A stretch of 39,167 nucleotides of DNA from assembly GCA_947373225.1 (NCBI GenBank), contig CANBWX010000017.1, forward strand, positions 1 through 39,167, in the 5' to 3' direction. The stretch comes from Flavobacteriaceae bacterium. GTDB lineage: Bacteria > Bacteroidota > Bacteroidia > Flavobacteriales > Flavobacteriaceae. This document shows, in pieces, positions 33,305-39,167 of this stretch. The notes beneath the pieces were generated by a model that did no database searches, was not told where the DNA came from, and saw only the letters and a list, made by a program, of their open reading frames with translations. Position 1 is the stretch's first letter; each line of letters begins with the position of its first letter. Both the position numbers and the translations under genes were made by a program.

Positions 33305-34507
33305 ATGATTAACCCATCAGCACCTGGTTGGATAGATAAATTTTTATTGAAGCAAAAAAAATCCTTGCTTCCCAGAATTATAGACACTAATTTGTTTTAC
33401 AAAAAAGTTAGAGAAACAGGTTTTATTTATGGGCATATCGTTTCTTTTGACACTTTGATTCCTATTGAAACCAAAGGTTGGTTAGAAAATGAAATTTCAA
33501 AGGTAGCCTTACTCAATACTTTATACGGCATTTATGAATTGACCATTCAAGAAAATAATCCTAATAATTTTGTTAAAAAAACCGTAGCTTTTTATAACGA
33601 AATGAATCCACAAGGGTTCAATTTGCTGCGAAAAGTGTTGCCAGATAGTTCTGCATCTTTAAATTTAGAAAAAATTATTGATGATCGTGTTCAAACCAAT
33701 ATCGATATTATAAGCAAGAACTTTTCCCATATAGTTACTAATGCACTACTTTTTATAGATGTTTTGGCTTTCCGCCAATACTTGATTCACGGAGCAATTC
33801 CTGAAAAATATTTAAAAAAAATTGAGGAAACCATCGTCAGTATTGTTTCTCTTGCGTTGAAAACTAAATCTAACAAATCTAAATATGATGATTTGCTGAT
33901 TAAACTCTTTGAAGCTTCTGTTCGATACAGCAAATTTTCGAATGTGAACGTGCAAAATCTTGAAGAATTGAAATTAGACTTTTATACAAATGAACTAGAA
34001 AAATTCTACTTGATTGATATGGCAGGAATGGCACTATGGAGCGATGGAGTTATAGAAAACAATGAAGCTTATTTTCTTCATAAATTAGCGGAATTAATGG
34101 TTGTTCAAGATGCTTTTATTACCGAAAGTATTGAGAATATAAATGATTTTATTACTAAGTATAAAAATGAAATTCCTTATTTCAACTACTCTAATCCGGT
34201 TAAACATTTTTATGACCAAACGACTCAAACCGTAATAAAACTGATTACTCGCAACAAAAATAGATTGGTTAAGGAAATCATTGAAAGCAAAGAATTGATG
34301 GTATTATTGGCTTATTCTACCCAAAGAGATTTGGATGAAAAAGAAAAGAAAAAAGTACGAAAACAGTTGTTGGATATTTGCAAAACTGTTCCTTCATTAG
34401 CCATATTTTTGCTTCCTGGCGGCAGTTTATTGCTACCAATTTTTATTAAATTTATACCAACATTATTACCGTCGGCATTTAATGAAAATCTTGAAACTGA
34501 AGATTGA
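33305..34507 (+). CDS. LETM1-related protein
   Basis: A 400-residue protein whose C-terminus holds a LETM1-like core: KKKVRKQLLDICKTVPSLAI and FLLPGGSLLLPIFIKFIPTL near residues 354-393, the segment that in LETM1 proteins follows the membrane helix and interacts with ribosomes or membranes. The preceding 350 residues are helical and acidic, with several Lys/Glu-rich stretches and a TerB-like pattern (DMAGMALWSDGVIENNEAYF near residue 240). No signal peptide. Flavobacterial homologues are annotated as LETM1-related biofilm-associated proteins; the role is not known to me. Confidence 0.72.
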   Translation: MINPSAPGWIDKFLLKQKKSLLPRIIDTNLFYKKVRETGFIYGHIVSFDTLIPIETKGWLENEISKVALLNTLYGIYELTIQENNPNNFVKKTVAFYNEMNPQGFNLLRKVLPDSSASLNLEKIIDDRVQTNIDIISKNFSHIVTNALLFIDVLAFRQYLIHGAIPEKYLKKIEETIVSIVSLALKTKSNKSKYDDLLIKLFEASVRYSKFSNVNVQNLEELKLDFYTNELEKFYLIDMAGMALWSDGVIENNEAYFLHKLAELMVVQDAFITESIENINDFITKYKNEIPYFNYSNPVKHFYDQTTQTVIKLITRNKNRLVKEIIESKELMVLLAYSTQRDLDEKEKKKVRKQLLDICKTVPSLAIFLLPGGSLLLPIFIKFIPTLLPSAFNENLETED

Positions 34508-34523
34508 TTTTAACCTTAAGACA

Positions 34524-34546
34524 AAAAAACTGCCCGAAAGCAGTTT
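34524..34546 (-). terminator. terminator after the carbonic anhydrase gene
   Basis: AAACTGC (34527-34533) pairs with GCAGTTT (34540-34546) around a six-base loop. On the minus strand the stem is followed by seven T's, and it lies 27 bases beyond the stop codon at 34573. Confidence 0.75.
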
Positions 34547-34572
34547 GAAATCTTCAAATATATTTTGTTCCA

Positions 34573-35208
34573 TCAAAACTTCAATTGGTACACTTCATCT
34601 AAATCGACATCGGAACTGATATTCACATCTAAATCCGTTACAAATCCAGAATTCAAACCATAAGCCCAACCGTGAAGCGTTAAATCTTGTCCACTTTTCC
34701 AAGCTGACTGAACAATCGATGTTTTAGCTAAGTCGAAAACTTGTTCTTTTACATTAACTTCAACAAAAGTATTAAAGCGTTCCGTTTCATCTTCAATAGC
34801 ATCTAAACGCGCTTGATGCAAACGATAAATATCTTTTATATGTCGAATCCAGTTATCAATTATCCCAATCGATTGATTATTCATCGCAGCCTGCACACCA
34901 CCACAACCATAATGTCCACAAACAATAACGTGTTTTACTTTCAACACATTTACAGCGTAATCTAAAACGCTTAACATATTCATATCGCTATGAATCACCA
35001 TATTAGCAATATTTCTATGTACAAATACGTCGCCAGGTTTGGCACCAACAATTTCATTTGCAGGAACTCGACTATCCGAACAACCAATCCATAATAAAGG
35101 AGGTTTTTGTTGTCTCGCTAAATCTTCAAAATAATTAGGATCTTCTGCTAATGAAGCTTCTACCCATTTTTTATTATTATCTAATATCTTTTTGTAAAAA
35201 TCGATCAT
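34573..35208 (-). CDS. can: beta-class carbonic anhydrase
   Basis: A 211-residue zinc enzyme that interconverts CO2 and bicarbonate in the cytosol. Zinc ligands are C43, H99 and C102 with the D45/R47 dyad: LLWIGCSDSRVPANEIVG and VIVCGHYGCGGVQAAM. GDVFVHRNIANMV at 59-71 is also conserved. Length and motif order match E. coli Can. It is divergent from oxyR with a palindrome in the shared 121-base gap. Confidence 0.96.
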   Translation of the reverse strand: MIDFYKKILDNNKKWVEASLAEDPNYFEDLARQQKPPLLWIGCSDSRVPANEIVGAKPGDVFVHRNIANMVIHSDMNMLSVLDYAVNVLKVKHVIVCGHYGCGGVQAAMNNQSIGIIDNWIRHIKDIYRLHQARLDAIEDETERFNTFVEVNVKEQVFDLAKTSIVQSAWKSGQDLTLHGWAYGLNSGFVTDLDVNISSDVDLDEVYQLKF

Positions 35209-35234
35209 GTTTTTTGTTGTGTTTTTAACGTACC

Positions 35235-35242
35235 CAAAGATA
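35235..35242 (-). promoter_or_regulatory. candidate -7 element of the carbonic anhydrase gene
   Basis: The minus strand reads TATCTTTG, matching TAnnTTTG, 26 bases upstream of the ATG at 35208. The -33 side is not convincing. Confidence 0.45.
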
Positions 35243-35270
35243 TAATAAAATAATTTAGTAGAATTTATTT

Positions 35271-35309
35271 AAAACAATCATAATTAAAAATGATTGTTTT
35301 TTATATTTG
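35271..35309 (+). promoter_or_regulatory. oxyR promoter with palindromic candidate operator
   Basis: AAAACAATCAT (35271-35281) and ATGATTGTTTT (35290-35300) are a perfect 11-base inverted repeat with an 8-base spacer, placed immediately before TATATTTG (35302-35309), a TAnnTTTG -7 match. It covers the -33 region of oxyR and faces the divergent carbonic anhydrase promoter. A regulator binding here could control oxyR itself or both genes. Confidence 0.6.
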
Positions 35310-35329
35310 CATCATAAAATACTATTTTC

Positions 35330-36271
35330 ATGACAATTACTCAACTACAATATGTTTTGGCTGTAGCCGAACACAAAAATTTTACGCTTGCCGCCGAAAA
35401 ATGTTTCGTTACCCAGCCTACCTTAAGTATGCAAATTCAAAAAATAGAAGAAGAACTTAATATTTTAATTTTTGACCGAAGCAAAAAACCAATTCAACTT
35501 ACGGATATTGGTCAAAAAATTGTCAATCAAGCCAAAAATATTGTCAATGAAGCTGGCAAAATAAAAGATATTGTAGAATATCAAAAAGGCTTCATTGGTG
35601 GCGAATTTAGATTGGGAATAATCCCTACAATTATGCCTACGCTTTTGCCCATGTTTTTGAATAATTTTATCAAAAAATACCCAAAAATAAAACTCATAAT
35701 CGAAGAACTAAATACTGATGAAATTATTCTTCGTCTAAAAAACGGACATCTGGATGCAGCCATTGCGGCAACACCATTGGAAGATGATAAAATCAAGGAA
35801 ATAGTTCTTTATTTCGAGCCATTTGTAGCTTATATTCCTGATAATCATGCCATTTCAAATAAAAATGAAATTGAAATTTCTGACTTAAATCTTAGTGATA
35901 TTTTGTTATTACAAGATGGGCATTGCTTCAGAGATGGGATTTTGAATTTATGTAAAAATCAAAACGCTGTTTCCGAAAATAATTTTCAATTAGAAAGCGG
36001 CAGTTTTGAAACCTTGATAAAATTAGCCGACGAAGGTCTTGGAACTACACTACTTCCCTACTTGCACACACTAGATTTGAAGGAAAAAGACAAATTAAAA
36101 TTAAGACATTTCAAGGAACCAAAACCAGCACGTGAAGTAAGTTTAATTTATCCAAAAAGCGAATTAAAAATACATATTATCGATGCGCTTAGAAACACCA
36201 TTTCTGGAGTAGTAAAAGGAGCTATTACTTTTCAGAATGTGCAAATAGTAAGTCCGATTCAAAAGAAATAA
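35330..36271 (+). CDS. oxyR: LysR-type hydrogen peroxide regulator OxyR
   Basis: A 313-residue LysR-family regulator. The N-terminal helix-turn-helix is in QLQYVLAVAEHKNFTLAAEK and CFVTQPTLSMQIQKIEEELN. The redox pair C199 and C208 lies in LLLQDGHCFRDGILNLCKNQ at the same numbering as E. coli OxyR, which supports peroxide sensing by disulfide formation rather than a metabolite ligand. IPTIMPTLLPMFLNNF and LADEGLGTTLLPYL are family co-inducer-domain segments. Length is standard. It is followed by a short hairpin. Confidence 0.93.
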   Translation: MTITQLQYVLAVAEHKNFTLAAEKCFVTQPTLSMQIQKIEEELNILIFDRSKKPIQLTDIGQKIVNQAKNIVNEAGKIKDIVEYQKGFIGGEFRLGIIPTIMPTLLPMFLNNFIKKYPKIKLIIEELNTDEIILRLKNGHLDAAIAATPLEDDKIKEIVLYFEPFVAYIPDNHAISNKNEIEISDLNLSDILLLQDGHCFRDGILNLCKNQNAVSENNFQLESGSFETLIKLADEGLGTTLLPYLHTLDLKEKDKLKLRHFKEPKPAREVSLIYPKSELKIHIIDALRNTISGVVKGAITFQNVQIVSPIQKK

Positions 36272-36275
36272 AAAA

Positions 36276-36295
36276 GGCTGTCTTTTCAGACAGCC
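36276..36295 (+). terminator. hairpin after oxyR, probable terminator
   Basis: GGCTGTCT and AGACAGCC form a perfect 8-base stem with a four-base loop five bases after the stop. The tail TCTCTATAATTT is only weakly U-rich, but on the minus strand the stem is followed by five T's, so it may act in both directions between oxyR and the gene ending at 36306. Confidence 0.65.
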
Positions 36296-36305
36296 TCTCT
36301 ATAAT

Positions 36306-36509
36306 TTATGTATTTACAATCAACAAGCATTGCTTTAATTCTGGTTTTTCGATTATAAAATTTAACAACCATTCTCTTAATTGTTCCATTTCATAGGGCA
36401 ATAAAGATTTAATCGCTTTTTCTAATTCTTTGCAAAAAAGTATAGCATCAAAACTCACTCTTTCGAGTATTGACTTTGTGTAATCAAACATTAACTTCGA
36501 CATACTCAT
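36306..36509 (-). CDS. small helical protein of unknown function
   Basis: A 67-residue protein without a signal peptide or membrane helix, beginning MSMSKLMFDYTKSILERVSF. It looks entirely alpha-helical and mixes acidic and basic residues (FCKELEKAIKSLLPYEMEQL REWLLNF). Small proteins of this look (MFDY..ILE.VSFD..LF.KE..KA...LLP.E...L..W) are, to my recollection, common in Flavobacteriia; no function is known. It lies convergent to oxyR. Confidence 0.6.
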   Translation of the reverse strand: MSMSKLMFDYTKSILERVSFDAILFCKELEKAIKSLLPYEMEQLREWLLNFIIEKPELKQCLLIVNT

Positions 36510-36638
36510 TTAAGATTAAGGGTTAAATACTCATTTTTAAACATATGTAAATCTACATTTTTTTTTTGTAGCACATTATTTTTTAACGTACTATTATGTT
36601 TTTTATTGTACTCGAAACATAAAAAGAGTGATCTAAAA

Positions 36639-37301
36639 CTAACCTTTTATAGCTCGAAACATTTCGCGTTTTCCGGGTGCGCCAGGTAATTTTTCGACAG
36701 TAAACCCTACTTCTTTCATGCTTCTTTTTATGACACCACGCGCGGCATAGGTTACAAGTACACCACTAGTTTTTAATGCTTTATACATTTTTTCGAAAAT
36801 TTCAGTACTCCATAATTCCGGTTGAACGTCATATCCAAAAGCATCAAAATAGATCAAATCAAACTTTTCTACGTCATCAATAGCTGCAAAAAATTGATTT
36901 CTTTTTGTGAACGAAAAATCATTCCATAAAACAATTTTCTCCTCCCAATTGCATTCGTGCATTTTTTCGAAAATGAATCTTTCGGTATTGGCATTCAATT
37001 CGGATACATAATTCAACAATAGCACTTCTTCTGCCAAAATTGGATACGCTTCGACACCAACATAATCTATTATTTGATTGATTTTTTGTGATTCCAAAAA
37101 AGTAATAAAAGCATTCAAACCCGTTCCAAAACCTATTTCTAGAATAGAAACTGATTTGTTTTCGAATAATGAAAGTCCATTTTTTATAAATACGTGTTGC
37201 GCTTCTTGAATGGCTCCAAATCTAGAATGATAACATTCATCCCAATCCTTAATATGAATTGTTGTAGAGCCGTCACGGGTTTTGATTATTTCTCTTTCCA
37301 A
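36639..37301 (-). CDS. mnmD: tRNA (5-methylaminomethyl-2-thiouridine)(34)-methyltransferase
   Basis: A 220-residue SAM-dependent methyltransferase of the stand-alone MnmD type, which finishes the mnm5(s2)U34 wobble modification of tRNA. The N-terminus REIIKTRDGSTTIHIKDWDE and CYHSRFGAIQEAQHVFIKNG are diagnostic. The SAM motif is SILEIGFGTGLNAFITFLES, and DLIYFDAFGYDVQPELWSTE holds the substrate-binding DAF motif. The start is a TTG at 37301; no in-frame ATG exists before the next stop upstream. The oxidoreductase half of bifunctional E. coli MnmC is absent. Confidence 0.9.
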   Translation of the reverse strand: MEREIIKTRDGSTTIHIKDWDECYHSRFGAIQEAQHVFIKNGLSLFENKSVSILEIGFGTGLNAFITFLESQKINQIIDYVGVEAYPILAEEVLLLNYVSELNANTERFIFEKMHECNWEEKIVLWNDFSFTKRNQFFAAIDDVEKFDLIYFDAFGYDVQPELWSTEIFEKMYKALKTSGVLVTYAARGVIKRSMKEVGFTVEKLPGAPGKREMFRAIKG

Positions 37302-37510
37302 AATAGAGTTCTGTGTTTTTTTACTTGTATTAATTTATAAGCAAGCCAAATTTAATTAAAAACAAATAGGTTTAGTCTTCAAAAATGGAACTATTTTTAT
37401 AAATATCATAAAATTACCCCTACTTTTAATAGAATTTTTAGAATATAAATAAATCGCAGTTAAAAGCTATAATTTATGTTTTTTTAGCAAGGAATATGCT
37501 GATTTTTATT

Positions 37511-37518
37511 TAATTTTG
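37511..37518 (+). promoter_or_regulatory. candidate -7 element of ilvE
   Basis: TAATTTTG matches TAnnTTTG about 83 bases upstream of the ilvE ATG, implying a leader of roughly 75 bases. I see no leader peptide with Ile/Val/Leu runs in it. The rest of the 299-base gap 37302-37600 is AT-rich and holds nothing else I can name. Confidence 0.4.
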
Positions 37519-37600
37519 CAAAACATATATTTCAAATAGCATCTTAACATTTTGGCATAAGCCATTATATAAAAATATTTTTAAAACATAATAACCGATT

Positions 37601-38668
37601 ATGAGTACTACACAAACCAACAAAATTGAAATAATAAAAGCCGCAACTTCAAAAATAAATGAAGTAGATTTTGATCATTTGAATTTTGGCGAAATTTTCA
37701 CAGACCATTTATTCGAATGTGATTTTACAAATGGTGAATGGCAAAAACCAATAATTAAACCTTATGCCCCATTTTTAATGGATCCATCTTCTAAAGTTTT
37801 TCATTACGGTCAAGCTATTTTTGAAGGAATGAAAGCCTACAAAGATGAGCATGATGCTATTTGGCTTTTTAGACCATTAGAAAACTTTAAGCGTTTTAAT
37901 AATTCAGCAATTCGAATGGCGATGGCTGAAGTTCCAGAAGAAATCTTTATGGAAGGGCTAAAACAATTGTTGCAATTAGAACGAAATTGGGTAAAAAAAG
38001 AGAACGGAAGTTCTTTATACATCAGGCCATTTATGATTGCTACTGGAACTGGTGTAATTGCAAATCCATCGGATGATTATAAATTCATGATTATTTTATC
38101 ACCTGCAAAGGCGTATTATTCAGGCGAAGTAAAAGTAATTATTGCCGAACATTATAGTAGAGCTGCAAATGGCGGAATTGGAGCTGCAAAAGCTGCAGGA
38201 AATTACGCGGGACAATTCTATCCAACTAATTTAGCCAACAAAGAAGGTTTTCAACAAGTTATTTGGACAGATGACGCTACGCATACCAAACTGGAAGAAG
38301 CTGGTACAATGAATTTATTTTTTAGAATAAACGATACTTTATTGACTGCGCCAACAAGCGAAAGAATCCTTGATGGTGTAACTAGAAAAAGTATTCTTGA
38401 TTTAGCAAAAAGCGAAGGTATTCATACTGAAGTTCGTTCGGTTTTAGCTTCTGAACTTGTTGATGCTGCTAATGACGGAAGCTTGAAAGAAATTTTCGGA
38501 GCTGGAACTGCTGCAGTTGTAAGTCCAATTTCTGGATTCTCCTATCAAGATGTATATCATGAATTACCAAAAATTGAAAATTCAGTTGCTTTACAACTAA
38601 AAGATAAATTGACAAAAATTCAACAAAAACTGGCCGAAGATACTTTTGGATGGACAGTTAAGGTTTAG
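37601..38668 (+). CDS. ilvE: branched-chain amino acid aminotransferase
   Basis: A 355-residue class IV (fold type IV) PLP enzyme that transaminates Leu, Ile and Val with 2-oxoglutarate. HYGQAIFEGMKAYKDEHDAI (68-87) and RPLENFKRFNNSAIRMAMAE (91-110) are substrate-side motifs; K197 in GGIGAAKAAGNYAGQFYPTN is the PLP lysine, and LEEAGTMNLFFRI and DGVTRKSILDLAKS follow. The length and motifs match the longer eukaryote-like BCAT subgroup. It ends at a strong terminator. Confidence 0.94.
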   Translation: MSTTQTNKIEIIKAATSKINEVDFDHLNFGEIFTDHLFECDFTNGEWQKPIIKPYAPFLMDPSSKVFHYGQAIFEGMKAYKDEHDAIWLFRPLENFKRFNNSAIRMAMAEVPEEIFMEGLKQLLQLERNWVKKENGSSLYIRPFMIATGTGVIANPSDDYKFMIILSPAKAYYSGEVKVIIAEHYSRAANGGIGAAKAAGNYAGQFYPTNLANKEGFQQVIWTDDATHTKLEEAGTMNLFFRINDTLLTAPTSERILDGVTRKSILDLAKSEGIHTEVRSVLASELVDAANDGSLKEIFGAGTAAVVSPISGFSYQDVYHELPKIENSVALQLKDKLTKIQQKLAEDTFGWTVKV

Positions 38669-38692
38669 TTAGCAGAAGGCAGATTTCAGAAG

Positions 38693-38738
38693 AAAGGAGT
38701 TTAAAAATGATTTATTTCATTTTTAAACTCCTTTTTTT
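38693..38738 (+). terminator. Rho-independent terminator after ilvE
   Basis: An 18-base perfect stem (38693-38710 with 38717-38734) around a TTTATT loop leads into T's ending at 38738, 25 bases after the ilvE stop. The A/T tracts on both sides could let it act on the minus strand too. Confidence 0.9.
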
Positions 38739-38794
38739 CGTAATTCAGAATTCTACATTTTTTAACCTGCCAACTGAAATCTGCTTTCTGCTTT

Positions 38795-38822
38795 CTGCAA
38801 ACTGAATACTGCAAACTGAATA
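38795..38822. repeat. tandem 14-base repeat
   Basis: CTGCAAACTGAATA is repeated exactly at 38795-38808 and 38809-38822, preceded by CTGCTTTCTGCTTTCTG. It ends one base before the stop codon of the last gene. It looks like a short sequence-repeat tract in the intergenic gap. Confidence 0.7.
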
Positions 38823-39167
38823 CTACTTCAATATTTTCGAAAAATCTGGTTTAAAATAATTAGGGCCTTTCATCACTTTTCCATCTTCGCGATAAATAGG
38901 TTTTCCGTTCTCACCTAATTTACTCATATTAGAGCGTTGAATTTCGTCGAAAACTTCTTCTATTTTATGTTGTAAGCCATGTTCGATAATTGTTCCGCAA
39001 AGAATATACATCATATCGCCAAGTGCGTCGGCAATTTCTATTAAATCATTATTTTGAACGGCTTCAAGATATTCTTCGTTTTCTTCTTTCATCAAGTTAT
39101 AACGAAGTATGTTTTTAGATTCACCCAAATCGGCGATTGGAGTTTCACTGTGACCAATGATAAATGC
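38823..39167 (-). CDS. MazG-type nucleoside triphosphate pyrophosphohydrolase (start outside window)
   Basis: The frame is open to the window edge, where it reads AFIIGHSETPIADLGESKNI, so the start lies beyond 39167; the in-frame TTG at 39128 is an internal codon. The visible part is an all-alpha NTP-pyrophosphatase fold: LRYNLMKEENEEYLEAVQNN and LIEIADALGDMMYILCGTII carry the ExxE...ExxD metal-binding pattern, and the C-terminus has SNMSKLGENGKPIYREDGKV. It probably hydrolyses non-canonical or excess NTPs to NMP and pyrophosphate. It converges on ilvE. Confidence 0.85.
   Translation of the reverse strand, partial: AFIIGHSETPIADLGESKNILRYNLMKEENEEYLEAVQNNDLIEIADALGDMMYILCGTIIEHGLQHKIEEVFDEIQRSNMSKLGENGKPIYREDGKVMKGPNYFKPDFSKILK

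Noticed and set aside
37441..37600. Branched-chain amino acid leader peptide upstream of ilvE
   Set aside because: I found no short frame with an Ile/Val/Leu run and no pair of competing hairpins in this AT-rich stretch.
1..39167. CRISPR arrays, tRNA/rRNA genes, prophage or IS transposases
   Set aside because: No regularly spaced repeats, cloverleaf-like sequences, or transposase/integrase motifs were found on either strand.

Overview
The window reads as a chromosomal segment of a Flavobacterium-like member of the Bacteroidota. The DNA is AT-rich and there are no obvious Shine-Dalgarno sites. Several upstream regions carry the Bacteroidota promoter elements TTTG and TAnnTTTG, and the gene set (single-domain NnrD, MnmD, an OxyR-type regulator, a LETM1-related protein) fits Flavobacteriaceae. 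I see no tRNA, rRNA, CRISPR, prophage or transposase. Most of the window is core metabolism, punctuated by small palindromic intergenic repeats.

Layout. 1-3433 (minus): a metal-resistance cluster with a Cys-rich secreted protein, two small heavy-metal-binding-domain proteins and a CusA/CzcA-type RND pump that is split by a one-base frameshift and runs off the left edge. 3560-5618 (minus): phosphate transporter PiT with its DUF47/PhoU-like partner. 5667-7181 (minus): histidine ammonia-lyase. 7314-12446 (plus): the complete threonine operon thrA-thrB-thrC, preceded by a promoter, a leader peptide with seven consecutive Thr codons and two mutually exclusive hairpins, and closed by a strong terminator. 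12506-16073: NAD(P)H-hydrate dehydratase (minus), an EcsC-family protein and gcvT; the gaps around EcsC hold palindromic repeats and a structured element upstream of gcvT that resembles a flavobacterial ncRNA motif. 16207-19649: S41 protease, YebC-family regulator and a small secreted protein. 19765-22331 (minus): a membrane-anchored PTP/DSP-like phosphatase and an LTA-synthase-like membrane sulfatase. 22541-30550 (plus): fatty-acid degradation (acyl-CoA ligase, then MarR regulator, HAD/ECH multifunctional enzyme, thiolase, acyl-CoA dehydrogenase), with a palindrome at the MarR promoter. 30639-39167: Omp85-type outer-membrane protein, Cu/Zn SOD lipoprotein with a YdeI-like protein, LETM1-related protein, divergent beta-carbonic anhydrase and oxyR, a small conserved-looking protein, MnmD methyltransferase, branched-chain aminotransferase, and the start-truncated end of a MazG-type pyrophosphohydrolase.

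The most noteworthy signal is the threonine leader/attenuator at 7314-7489, which lies in a stretch otherwise easily called empty. Next are the structured element before gcvT (14811-14920), the large inverted repeat at 14654-14764, the palindrome between the carbonic anhydrase gene and oxyR, the candidate MarR operator, and the split RND pump gene. All functional calls rest on motif recognition by eye; no database search was possible.
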